From CBDBJL01 sp965206365 (lineage in GTDB: Bacteria; Pseudomonadota; Alphaproteobacteria; JABAAW01; JAHZMA01), in NCBI GenBank assembly GCA_965206365.1, contig CBDBJL010000011.1, positions 1-19,866 of the forward strand: a stretch of 19,866 nt of DNA. The letters run 5' to 3'. The notes beneath the pieces were generated by a model, which worked only from the letters and a program-made list of their open reading frames with translations, searched no databases and was not told the DNA's origin. The translations under genes and the position numbers were made by a program. Positions 1 to 6,565 of the stretch are shown in pieces (the stretch's first letter is position 1; each line of letters opens with the position of its first letter).

Positions 1-1
1 T

Positions 2-385
2 TACGCCGCCTTAGGGCCTGGTGGGCATAGCCGAATTACATTGCCTGATCGCAATAAAAATAAGAATAACCGTTATGCACGTGCCAACATCAAAAACCCC
101 GAGCTTTGGCTACAAGCCCTTCAAAATCAAAATCGTGGCTTTACCACAGAAACTTGTTTAAAGCCGCATGAATTTATTTTAGAAAAATTATTAATGGGGC
201 TTCGTCTTAAACAAGGCGTTACTTTCACTACTAGCGAAGCTGAAACCATCCTTGATTTCAAGGCTTTGCACAAATATGCCCAATTCATTACCGTCAAAAA
301 TAGAAACAACCAGCTCAACTTAAAGCTTACGAAAAAAGGCTGGCTATTTTTAGATTATTTATTAGGTGAAATTACGCTAGATTAA
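2..385 (+). CDS. hemW: HemW-like radical SAM heme-pathway protein, C-terminal part (5' end outside window)
   Basis: Partial gene open from the left edge of the window. In frame it begins YAALGPGGHSRITLPDRNK, which matches the 'GIGPGAHSR' segment that precedes the C-terminal domain in HemW (formerly annotated as an oxygen-independent coproporphyrinogen III oxidase-like protein). It continues with 'EKLLMGLRLKQGV', the typical start of the HemN_C domain, and ends 'LNLKLTKKGWLFLDYLLGEI', which fits the usual end of that domain (L-T-x-x-G). The TTG at position 41 could be mistaken for a start, but the family match continues upstream of it, so I treat the gene as truncated by the window edge. Family members are radical SAM proteins implicated in heme insertion or trafficking; the radical SAM cysteines would lie in the missing part. 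The stop at 383-385 lies 18 bases from the stop of the convergent methyltransferase gene, with no obvious terminator hairpin between them. Confidence 0.75.
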   Translation, partial: YAALGPGGHSRITLPDRNKNKNNRYARANIKNPELWLQALQNQNRGFTTETCLKPHEFILEKLLMGLRLKQGVTFTTSEAETILDFKALHKYAQFITVKNRNNQLNLKLTKKGWLFLDYLLGEITLD

Positions 386-403
386 AAACCACCCAGTCCC
401 AAA

Positions 404-1948
404 TTAAGAAATCCAAGAATCTGCCATCGATGCTTTCCGTTTTTCGATAAATGCCAATAATGCCTTATCCTTTTCCTCATCCAATTCAGGAATTTTGTAG
501 CTATCCAGCAACATCTGGCATCTTTCTCTCGCTCGGGCTTCTGCATCTTTTGAACCATTATCCTTCCAAGTTTCAAAAGCATCATAATCTGCACTTGCTG
601 AGGCATGATAAGCAGTTCTAAAATTATCTTGCGTATGCGTTGTCCCTAGAAAATGTTGACCGGGCCCTGCTTCTTCATAAACATTTACTGCCATAGAATT
701 ATCATCCACGCTTGAACCACGCAAAATTCTTCCCAAAATATAATCCATCTCTGCATCCATCACCAATTTCTCGAACGAGGCTACCAAACCACCTTCTATC
801 CAACCGGCTGTATGCATCATAAAATTAGCACCCGCCAAGGCCGATGCCATTAATGTTGCGGTTGTCTCATAACCGGCTTGGGCATCGGGAGTTTTTGCTC
901 CCGTTAATCCGGAAGCCGTCCGAATCGGAACTCCTATTTTCTTGCCAATCATCACCGCACCATTAATTGCCAGAAAATCTTCTGCCGTTCCAAAAGTAGG
1001 TGCCCCATTTTGCATTGACATTGATGATAGAAAAACCCCAAATACTGCTGGCGAACCTTTGCGCACCAACTGAGTCAGCGAAAGCCCCACTAAATTTTCG
1101 GCATAGGCTTGTGCCAATGCTGCTGGCACAGTAACCGGGCTCATTGCGCCCATTAAAATAAACGGACTAATAATTGATGCTTGATTATTGCGCGCATAAA
1201 CCATCATCGCACCTAACATTGTATCATCCCATGATAGGGGTGAATTGGCATTAACCAAGCTGATTACCACACAATTCTTATCAACAAAATCATCCCCAAA
1301 GACAATTTTCGCCATATCCACCGTATCTTGTGCCCGTTCTCCCGCTGTGACTGAACCCATAAAAGCCTTATCCGAATACCGTAAATGCGCATAAATCATA
1401 TCTAAATGTCGCTTATTCACAGGAATATCTACCGGTTCACACACTGTGCCACCCGAATGATGTAATCCCGGCAACATATAAACCAATTTAACCAAATCTT
1501 GAAAATCCTGAATATTGCCATAACGTCGTTCCTCATCGCCTCTTTTCACAAAAGGAGCCCCATAAATTGGACCTAAAACAGTATTGTTGCCTCCAATCAC
1601 AACGTTATTAACCGGATTTCTAGCATGTTGCGTAAATTCAGACGGTACAGTAGAAATTAATTTACGTGCCAAACCTTTGGGCATTCGTACCCGCTCACCC
1701 TCAATCATGGCCCCAGCATCTTTTAACAAATCAAGCGCAGTCGGTGTATGCAAAACATCTACCCCAACTGTTTCTAATATTTCTTCCCCCCGCGCCATGA
1801 TTTGTTCAATTTCGTGATCATGCCATGCGGAAAACAAAGGAATATTTCGTTTGATATAGGGTTCCCGTATTACATTTGAACCCGCAGTTTCAGCATGCCC
1901 CCGCCTGCCACCAACTCTTTTACGTCCACCTTCTTCTTTTGCTACCAT
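404..1948 (-). CDS. MttB-family (trimethylamine/betaine-type) corrinoid methyltransferase, non-pyrrolysine type
   Basis: A 514-residue protein that fits the length and composition of the MttB superfamily, found widely in alphaproteobacteria. Recognisable family stretches include the N-terminal 'EEILETVGVDVLH', the barrel segment 'GPIYGAPFVKRGDEERRYG', 'GSVTAGERAQDTVDMA', the G/A-rich 'AGYETTATLMASALAGANFMMHTAGWIEGGL', and 'HFLGTTHTQDNFRTAYH' near the C-terminus. Family members move a methyl group from a quaternary or tertiary amine to a corrinoid protein. The archaeal trimethylamine enzymes carry pyrrolysine at an in-frame amber codon, whereas the many bacterial homologues without it include glycine betaine methyltransferases. 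No in-frame stop interrupts this gene, so it is the non-pyrrolysine kind and the substrate cannot be named from sequence. No corrinoid protein or reductive activase gene is adjacent. The N-terminus is basic (RKRVGGRRGH). The start is ATG, with a weak GGA about nine bases upstream. A candidate promoter lies at 2121-2149. Confidence 0.85.
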   Translation of the reverse strand: MVAKEEGGRKRVGGRRGHAETAGSNVIREPYIKRNIPLFSAWHDHEIEQIMARGEEILETVGVDVLHTPTALDLLKDAGAMIEGERVRMPKGLARKLISTVPSEFTQHARNPVNNVVIGGNNTVLGPIYGAPFVKRGDEERRYGNIQDFQDLVKLVYMLPGLHHSGGTVCEPVDIPVNKRHLDMIYAHLRYSDKAFMGSVTAGERAQDTVDMAKIVFGDDFVDKNCVVISLVNANSPLSWDDTMLGAMMVYARNNQASIISPFILMGAMSPVTVPAALAQAYAENLVGLSLTQLVRKGSPAVFGVFLSSMSMQNGAPTFGTAEDFLAINGAVMIGKKIGVPIRTASGLTGAKTPDAQAGYETTATLMASALAGANFMMHTAGWIEGGLVASFEKLVMDAEMDYILGRILRGSSVDDNSMAVNVYEEAGPGQHFLGTTHTQDNFRTAYHASASADYDAFETWKDNGSKDAEARARERCQMLLDSYKIPELDEEKDKALLAFIEKRKASMADSWIS

Positions 1949-2120
1949 AATAAAAAATCCAAAAAAACAATATTAAATAGGAACATGATGATCTCGCTTT
2001 TTATTCGAAAAAATAGCTTCTCAGACAACAAAAATTATCTAAACCCATAAATTATTTTCCTATCCCACTTGAAAAATGAAATAACAACAACGCCATTTTA
2101 ATAAAAAAGCCAAACGCTTA

Positions 2121-2149
2121 AGATTACTTATAATTAATATCTGTGTCAA
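2121..2149 (-). promoter_or_regulatory. Candidate sigma-70-type promoter for the methyltransferase gene
   Basis: Read on the minus strand, a perfect TTGACA -35 element (2149-2144) is followed 17 bases later by TAATCT (2126-2121), a poor -10 match. It would give a leader of roughly 165 bases before the start codon at 1948. The surrounding sequence is very AT-rich, so chance matches are likely. Confidence 0.3.
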
Positions 2150-2332
2150 CATAAATATCAAAGCCAACCCACAACATCACGGTAACCATTGCCAATCATT
2201 GTTAGCCGATTAATCCTTTCGGAAATTCTATGTTTCGCTATATTTCTCTAATGATTGAATGTAAACATTTTCTTCTGGTTTTTTATTTGCGGTAATTTTT
2301 CCTGATTGTACTATTCATTGCGTGTGATAACA

Positions 2333-2345
2333 GCCTCCGCGAGGC
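2333..2345. repeat. Short perfect hairpin (GCCTC/GAGGC)
   Basis: GCCTC at 2333-2337 and GAGGC at 2341-2345 are perfect complements around a three-base loop. It is the first of three hairpins within about 120 bases and stands out as GC-rich in an AT-rich gap. Confidence 0.5.
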
Positions 2346-2357
2346 ACGATTATGTAA

Positions 2358-2387
2358 CAAGGGGGCGCGGGATGCCTAGCCCCCTTG
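2358..2387. repeat. Nine-base perfect inverted repeat
   Basis: CAAGGGGGC (2358-2366) and GCCCCCTTG (2379-2387) are perfect reverse complements around a 12-base loop. A GCGGG in the loop (2367-2371) can alternatively pair with CCCGC at 2391-2395, so two mutually exclusive folds exist. Similar GC-rich palindromes occur as intergenic elements in alphaproteobacterial genomes; here I only see the single copy. There is no T-tract directly after it. Confidence 0.6.
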
Positions 2388-2417
2388 ACCCCCGCTATCT
2401 TGCAAAATCGATGAAGT

Positions 2418-2454
2418 ACCCCCCCCTTAAGTATAATGGTGGGGGGGTTTTTTT
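2418..2454 (+). terminator. Rho-independent terminator-like hairpin with T7 tract
   Basis: The arms ACCCCCCC (2418-2425) and GGGGGGGT (2441-2448) pair perfectly and are followed by an uninterrupted run of seven T (2448-2454). On the plus strand this has the form of an intrinsic terminator. Its direction is odd: both flanking genes are on the minus strand, so it would end a plus-strand transcript that has no recognised gene. In the minus direction the stem lacks a following T-tract and would be a poor terminator for the TPR gene. Confidence 0.55.
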
Positions 2455-2499
2455 GGAGCAATTCTTAAGGGTTCCAATTTTGGCTCCCAATCAAGGGCC

Positions 2500-3069
2500 T
2501 CAATAATTTTGGGGTTCAATATTTTCCCTTACCCATTTTTGAGCAAAATAATCACCAATTTGTGCGGCTTTGGTAATATCGGTAAGGGCATCTTGTTTTA
2601 TTCCCATGTGCCATTTTGCCAAGCCACGCTGATAGTAACTGCTTTCCAATCGCGAATTTTTTGGTTCTTCTTGTTGTTCAAACCCTTGGATGGCTTGATC
2701 AAAATCTTGAATCGCGGCGGGATAATTTTGTAAATATAAATAGGTTTCCCCGCGCGAAGCATAGAGGTAGAAATAGGTATCATCTTGATTATCTAACCGA
2801 AAGTATAGGGCATAATGATAATCATTCAGGGCATTTTGATAATCTTTTAACCCAAAATATATATTCCCGCGGAGCCAATAAAAAATATTTAATTCAGATT
2901 CTTGCCATTTATCGTTTCCAATGGCAATCGCCTCAGTGTAAATTTCCAAGGCTTTGGCTGAATCAGTCGTATAAAAACCATAAAGAGAGCCTAATTCGTA
3001 ATAGATGTCTTGTTGCTCATAAGCGAGATCTGGAGAGGCTTCTATCAGGTGGTTTTTCGTTAGGGTCAA
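2500..3069 (-). CDS. C-terminal TPR fragment of the split TPR protein
   Basis: 189 residues made almost entirely of TPR-like helical pairs: 'YYELGSLYGFYTTDSAKALEIYTEAI', 'FYWLRGNIYFGLKDYQNALNDYHYAL', 'YLYASRGETYLYLQNYPAAIQDFDQAI' and 'SYYQRGLAKWHMGIKQDALTDITKAAQIG', then a short tail ending ENIEPQNY. The nominal TTG start at 3069 is unlikely to be a real initiation site because in-frame homologous sequence continues upstream to about 3114. The fragment therefore reads best as the distal part of the gene starting at 3458. Confidence 0.6.
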   Translation of the reverse strand: MTLTKNHLIEASPDLAYEQQDIYYELGSLYGFYTTDSAKALEIYTEAIAIGNDKWQESELNIFYWLRGNIYFGLKDYQNALNDYHYALYFRLDNQDDTYFYLYASRGETYLYLQNYPAAIQDFDQAIQGFEQQEEPKNSRLESSYYQRGLAKWHMGIKQDALTDITKAAQIGDYFAQKWVRENIEPQNY

Positions 3070-3458
3070 AGCTTGCTGGTAATCAGCAATAATATCGTGA
3101 TAAGCTTCTGGGGGTTGTCTTTCATTTCTCCAAGGTTGGCGAAGACCAATTTTGAAGCCAGCTCGCCTCGAATAAAGATAAATTTGATAGTCATTTTTTG
3201 GATATCGGTTTGTGGAGTTTCATTTCCTAAAATTTCAATCGCCTGATCAAGTTCACGAATCGCAAATTGATAATGCCGACCAGAAAAGAAATGATCTCCA
3301 CGCATCTCGTAAGATTGCCAATCATTGGGGTTTGCGCGTGGCAAAGGATCTTCAAAAACAGCAATGGCAAAAATAATGCCTCCGATGATAGCCAGTATTA
3401 TTTTAGGCATAACCTCAGGCATGAGTGCAGAAGTTACTGGGGGTGTTTTTATAGACAT
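3066..3458 (-). CDS. N-terminal fragment of the split TPR protein
   Basis: This frame encodes the membrane anchor (PKIILAIIGGIIFAIAVF) and one clear TPR-like unit (WQSYEMRGDHFFSGRHYQFAIRELDQAIEI). The last 20 or so residues after the C5 run (QKLITILLLITSKL) are out of frame relative to the ancestral protein and are not TPR-like. Its TGA stop overlaps the TTG that opens the downstream frame. The reading start could also be the ATG at 3474-3476. I can assign no function beyond a membrane-tethered scaffold. Confidence 0.55.
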   Translation of the reverse strand: MSIKTPPVTSALMPEVMPKIILAIIGGIIFAIAVFEDPLPRANPNDWQSYEMRGDHFFSGRHYQFAIRELDQAIEILGNETPQTDIQKMTIKFIFIRGELASKLVFANLGEMKDNPQKLITILLLITSKL

Positions 3459-3504
3459 TTGGTGCCCTTCTTTCATCTGTAATGATACCAGAACGTGCTA
3501 ATTT

Positions 3505-3520
3505 TGCACAAAATTCCCCA
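3505..3520 (-). promoter_or_regulatory. Possible sigma-54 (-24/-12) promoter of the TPR gene
   Basis: On the minus strand the sequence reads TGGGGAATTTTGTGCA. The GG and GC pairs are exactly 10 bases apart, as sigma-54 promoters require, and TGCA fits the -12 element apart from one base. Transcription would start about 35 bases before the chosen start codon. The window encodes a sigma-54 activator (flbD), which gives some context. The -24 box (TGGGGA instead of TGGCAC) is only a partial match. Confidence 0.3.
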
Positions 3521-3530
3521 AACATTTCAG

Positions 3531-3551
3531 ATGATCACCTCAAATGATCAC
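3531..3551. repeat. Direct repeat ATGATCAC x2
   Basis: The octamer ATGATCAC occurs at 3531-3538 and again at 3544-3551, a spacing of 13 bases. Each copy contains the palindrome TGATCA. It lies just upstream of the possible sigma-54 promoter of the TPR gene, where an activator or repressor could bind, but no known operator is recognised. Confidence 0.3.
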
Positions 3552-3694
3552 TAGGCACAAACCCTTTTGTAACAGCCTATCGATCAGACTGTTTCAGCCT
3601 TTTTGCAGGCTTCCCTAGGAGAATATATCGGAAAATATCAACTTCTGCAAGCTAAATTCATTTTTAAGAAAAAATTAAGGAACTTTTTTTAAAG

Positions 3695-3735
3695 CCTCAA
3701 TTTTGGAGTTCAATATTTTCCTTTTGAGCATACTA
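3695..3735 (-). pseudogene. Decayed copy of the TPR gene's 3' end
   Basis: Positions 3695-3730 repeat the end of the TPR gene (2498-2545) almost exactly, with one substitution and gaps of three and nine bases. Read on the minus strand it encodes YAQKENIELQN-stop, against YFAQKWVRENIEPQNY-stop in the TPR gene, so both gaps keep the frame. A stop codon lies immediately upstream in that frame, so this is a remnant. It suggests a tandem TPR paralogue once stood here. Confidence 0.5.
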
Positions 3736-4044
3736 GCCCATTGAACACCAGGAAATGAAGTTAATTTCATGTCAACATAGCCAACTACCTGTTTTTTGTA
3801 TTCCCGAAAATGAGCTGATAAATTGTTAAGCCCTTTATGGTTTTGGGGGGTTGAAAAATATTTTTAGTTTGATAATTTCTTCATTAATTAGGATTTTGCC
3901 CGCATTTTACGGCTACACGCTGGGGTCAACTTGCTTAGATGATACGTAAATTTAAGGTTAAAAAAATGTTGGTATTTGAAATAATTTCATTCTATTTCCA
4001 CCATCAAAAATTTCCCTACTAATTTTTCCATCTACCAATTCCCC

Positions 4045-4062
4045 CCCCAAGCATTATTGGGG
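4045..4062. repeat. Six-base hairpin next to a C8 tract
   Basis: CCCCAA (4045-4050) pairs with TTGGGG (4057-4062) around a six-base loop, at the end of a run of eight C. Neither side has a T-tract, so it is not a standard terminator. Confidence 0.35.
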
Positions 4063-4238
4063 CATCATTAAGGCATTATCTTCCATTCGGCAGCTCGAAA
4101 TACGCAATCATCTATGCAATAATTTATGTGATTTGAAGCAATATTTTATTATCTGGAATAGAGAAAACGAATAAAATTACAAGATTAGCAATGATCTAAG
4201 GGTAATAAAAATAAATTTCATAAAGATACATGTTTTTT

Positions 4239-4267
4239 TTGACAAATATGCGTGGTTGCTTTACAAG
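4239..4267 (+). promoter_or_regulatory. Candidate sigma-70-type promoter for fliQ-fliR-flhB
   Basis: A perfect TTGACA (4239-4244) is followed after 17 bases by TACAAG (4262-4267), matching four of six -10 positions. It would give a leader of about 175 bases before fliQ. No CtrA site (TTAA-N7-TTAA) or sigma-54 element is clear between here and fliQ; a half match, TTAA-N7-TGAT, occurs around 4387. Confidence 0.35.
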
Positions 4268-4450
4268 AAGAGTAAGGGTGAGAATACTCCAGGCTAAAGT
4301 TAAGAAAATGTCGCATGGAAAATGTTAAGGGTTTTCGGTCTTAGTAGTTTTTGGGGACAGTTTTTAAGGGATAATTTTGAAGACTCTTAAAATTACTTGA
4401 TAACATTTCGGGGGAGGGATCGTAAAACGTAATCTCGGGATGTATTTGTT

Positions 4451-4717
4451 ATGGAACAGCAGGAAATTTTAGAATTTGGGCGACATGCAGTGATCACTTT
4501 GTTGTTGTTATCATTGCCAATATTATTAGTTTCACTAGGCGTTGGTTTGGTAATTTCTTTGATTCAAACGCTAACGCAAATTCAAGAAATCACGTTAACG
4601 TTTGTCCCTAAGATTATAATGGTTTTTATCTCGCTATTCTTGTTGATGCCTTATATGGGGGGCAAGCTAAACGGCTTTATGATCTTTGTTACGGATATTA
4701 TTACGAATATTGGGTAG
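4451..4717 (+). CDS. fliQ: Flagellar export gate protein FliQ
   Basis: 88 residues, the normal length for FliQ, with two membrane segments (about 13-37 and 52-75) separated by the family signature 'SLIQTLTQIQEITLTFVPKI'. FliQ packs with FliP and FliR to form the export-gate core of the flagellar type III secretion system in the inner membrane. The start ATG is preceded by CGGGA about 11 bases upstream; a second ATG at 4440 is out of frame. FliR follows six bases after the stop, so the two are almost certainly cotranscribed. fliP is not in this window. Confidence 0.95.
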   Translation: MEQQEILEFGRHAVITLLLLSLPILLVSLGVGLVISLIQTLTQIQEITLTFVPKIIMVFISLFLLMPYMGGKLNGFMIFVTDIITNIG

Positions 4718-4723
4718 GCAAAT

Positions 4724-5488
4724 ATGCTTGCACAACTTTTTCCGCAAGAGATATGGGTTTTCTTTGTTGTTTTTGTTCGTCTAGCAGCCCTGTTAACTTT
4801 GTTTCCACAAGTAAGTAGAAGTTTTGTTGCTCCGCAAATTAGGATGATTATTGCGCTTTTTTTCACTTTTATTTTAACGCCTGTTGTCGCAGGATATATT
4901 CCGCCTTTACCAGGAAATATTTGGGATATATTGTTGATTGTTTTAGCAGAATTACTGGTGGGGACCTTAATCGGCACCATGTCGCGCATGGCACTTGATA
5001 GCCTTACCTATGCGGGAACCTTTATTGCTTTTCAAATTGGGCTTTCTAATGCGGCGGTTTTTAATCCCTTACAAGCTCAGCAAAGTATTCTACCGGCAGT
5101 ATTTTTACTTCTACTTGGAACAAATTTGGTTTTTGCAGTTAATTTTCATCATTTACTTTTTATCGTTTTGGTAGAAAGCTACTCTATGTTTATTCCCGGA
5201 GTCTGGCATGAAATTGGCAATTTTACTCAAGTTATTGTTGATACTTTTATTAACAGTTTTACCATTGGCTTTAAGCTTGCCGCGCCTTTTTATTTTTTAT
5301 CTCTGTTTGTTTATGTAGTGATGGGGATAATGGGGCGGCTAATGCCACAATTTCAGGTTTTTATTGTGGTGCTTCCTGCGCAAATTTTGGTTGGTATTGC
5401 CTTGTTGGCAATGTTATTGCCTTCCATTATGCTGATATTTTTAGAATATTATCGAAGTGTTTTCGATCCCTTCTTGCCCAACCTTTAA
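4724..5488 (+). CDS. fliR: Flagellar export gate protein FliR
   Basis: 254 residues, typical for FliR, with hydrophobic segments at about 10-27, 40-57, 68-85, 123-150, 178-200 and 211-240. Family landmarks include 'RLAALLTLFPQVSRSFVAPQIRMIIAL' near the N-terminus and 'MGRLMPQFQVFIVVLPAQILVG' at about 203-224. FliR caps the FliP5-FliQ4-FliR1 gate and contacts FlhB. FlhB is sometimes fused to FliR, but here it is a separate gene 12 bases downstream. The start follows the fliQ stop closely with only a weak ribosome site (TAGGC). Confidence 0.95.
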   Translation: MLAQLFPQEIWVFFVVFVRLAALLTLFPQVSRSFVAPQIRMIIALFFTFILTPVVAGYIPPLPGNIWDILLIVLAELLVGTLIGTMSRMALDSLTYAGTFIAFQIGLSNAAVFNPLQAQQSILPAVFLLLLGTNLVFAVNFHHLLFIVLVESYSMFIPGVWHEIGNFTQVIVDTFINSFTIGFKLAAPFYFLSLFVYVVMGIMGRLMPQFQVFIVVLPAQILVGIALLAMLLPSIMLIFLEYYRSVFDPFLPNL

Positions 5489-5500
5489 AGAAAGCATGCA

Positions 5501-6565
5501 ATGGCCGAAGATGATTCCCAGAAAACCGAAGAACCCACTGCGAAGAAAATAGCCAAAGCCCGTTCTGAGGGGCAAGTTGCGCAATCACGTGATTTAAATA
5601 GCTGGGCTTATTTGGTGACTGCAACCATATTGATTGTTGTTGCTTTTCCAGTTCTGCTTGGACACATGGTTCGCGTTTTTGTCGTGGTTATACAAGCTTC
5701 TTCTGAAACTATGCGCCCTTCTGAATTATTTCTTTTTTTGCGTGATCAGGTAATTAAGCAAATTGCAATTAATTTAATACCAATCTTAATAAGTTTTCTG
5801 CTTGTGGCTCTTGCGATTAGTTGGTCACAATTTGGCTTGTTATTTGCGACGAAGAAACTTGAACCGAAATTAAGTCATATCTCGCCATTGAAGGGTGTTA
5901 AACGGATGTTTTCACCAAAATCATTGGTAGAATTTTTGAAAGGATTGTTAAAAATAGGCGCGGTAATTATGATTGCCTGGTGGGTATTATTGCCAGAATT
6001 TAGGCGTGTTGAACATGTGATGTATTTGGAAATTCATAGTTTTATGCCGGTATGGGTGGGTGTTTTTATTAAATTAATGGTGGCAATTTTAATGTTTTTA
6101 TTTTTTTTGGCGATGTTTGATGTGGCTTGGCAAAATCATACAAATAAAAAAGAACTACGGATGAGTCGCAAAGAAGTAAAAGATGAACGCAAGCAAAGTG
6201 ATGGTTCGCCCGAAATTAAACAAAGAATTGCGAAAATTAGAAATGAACGTGCACGTACAAAAATCCTAGAAACAGTGCCCGAATCCGATGTGGTGATTAC
6301 CAATCCTACGCATTATGCTGTGGCGCTTAAATATGACCCTAAAACCATGGCAGCTCCAATTTTAATGGCAAAAGGATTGGATAAATTAGCCCTGAAAATT
6401 AGAGAAATTGCAGACGAACATAATGTGCCGATTGTAGAAAATCCGCCATTGGCGCGGGCACTTTATGCAACAGGCGAGCTGGAGCAAGAAATTGACCCGG
6501 AACATTATGAAGCAGTGGCGACGATAATAAAATATGTATGGGAATTAAAAAATAGAAAGTTTTAG
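5501..6565 (+). CDS. flhB: Flagellar export switch protein FlhB
   Basis: 354 residues. The N-terminus 'DSQKTEEPTAKKIAKARSEGQVAQSRDLN' is the FlhB signature and is followed by four membrane segments (about 35-60, 87-108, 145-165, 184-207). The cytoplasmic domain carries the autocleavage motif Asn-Pro-Thr-His at residues 268-271 (VVITNPTHYAVAL). Self-cleavage there is known to underlie the switch from rod/hook to filament export, controlled by FliK. The conserved 'RMSRKEVKDERKQSDGSPEIKQRI' linker is intact. Third gene of the fliQ-fliR-flhB group; no terminator hairpin of note follows it. Confidence 0.95.
   Translation: MAEDDSQKTEEPTAKKIAKARSEGQVAQSRDLNSWAYLVTATILIVVAFPVLLGHMVRVFVVVIQASSETMRPSELFLFLRDQVIKQIAINLIPILISFLLVALAISWSQFGLLFATKKLEPKLSHISPLKGVKRMFSPKSLVEFLKGLLKIGAVIMIAWWVLLPEFRRVEHVMYLEIHSFMPVWVGVFIKLMVAILMFLFFLAMFDVAWQNHTNKKELRMSRKEVKDERKQSDGSPEIKQRIAKIRNERARTKILETVPESDVVITNPTHYAVALKYDPKTMAAPILMAKGLDKLALKIREIADEHNVPIVENPPLARALYATGELEQEIDPEHYEAVATIIKYVWELKNRKF

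Larger units (their letters stand above)
1949..2499. other. Gene-free stretch between methyltransferase and TPR genes
   Basis: About 550 bases without a convincing gene. The first 350 bases are AT-rich and hold only a candidate promoter for the methyltransferase. From 2330 on, base composition changes sharply to G- and C-runs containing three hairpins and a T-tract. An open frame at 2306-2506 (+) crosses all three hairpins and encodes low-information sequence, so I do not call it a gene. Confidence 0.6.
2500..3458 (-). pseudogene. Membrane-anchored TPR-repeat protein gene, split by a one-base frameshift
   Basis: Two overlapping minus-strand frames make one TPR protein. In the upstream frame the protein runs to 'FANLGEMKDN' and then loses sense. 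In the neighbouring frame the DNA reads PEAYHDIIADYQQALTLTKN directly before the downstream frame's first residues, which is typical TPR sequence. The switch falls at a run of five C on the coding strand (G run at 3110-3114): a sixth C, or a -1 slip, restores 'DNPPEAYHDII' and a product of about 319 residues. I chose the ATG at 3456-3458 (MSIKTPP) because AAGAAGGG lies about six bases upstream of it; an ATG six codons earlier lacks such a site. A hydrophobic segment at about residues 18-34 should anchor the protein, followed by several TPR units for protein binding. It may be a true pseudogene, a sequencing or assembly error in the homopolymer, or programmed or transcriptional slippage. Confidence 0.7.
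3477..4450. other. Long gene-poor gap between TPR gene and fliQ
   Basis: About 970 bases, AT-rich and dense in stop codons. It holds the possible TPR-gene promoter, the remnant of a second TPR 3' end, a C-tract hairpin and a candidate promoter for fliQ. A minus-strand frame of about 60 codons around 3673-3860 is open but has no start or family match that I recognise, so I do not call it. The upstream flagellar genes often found before fliQ in this group (flgB, flgC, fliE) are absent here. Confidence 0.55.

Noticed and set aside
2306..2506. Open frame of 66 codons on the plus strand
   Set aside because: It runs through three hairpins and G/C homopolymers, has no ribosome site or protein-like composition, and overlaps the end of the TPR gene.
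2616..3092. Open frame of 158 codons on the plus strand inside the TPR gene
   Set aside because: Antisense to clear TPR coding sequence; composition and position show it is a shadow.
3673..3860. Minus-strand open stretch of about 60 codons (...LSAHFREYKKQVVGYVDMKLTSFPGVQWAS...) that looks faintly protein-like
   Set aside because: No start codon with a ribosome site, no family recognised, and its end overlaps the TPR relic in a different frame.
4380..4405. CtrA-like site (TTAA-N7-TTAA) upstream of fliQ
   Set aside because: Only a half site: the second half reads TGAT instead of TTAA.
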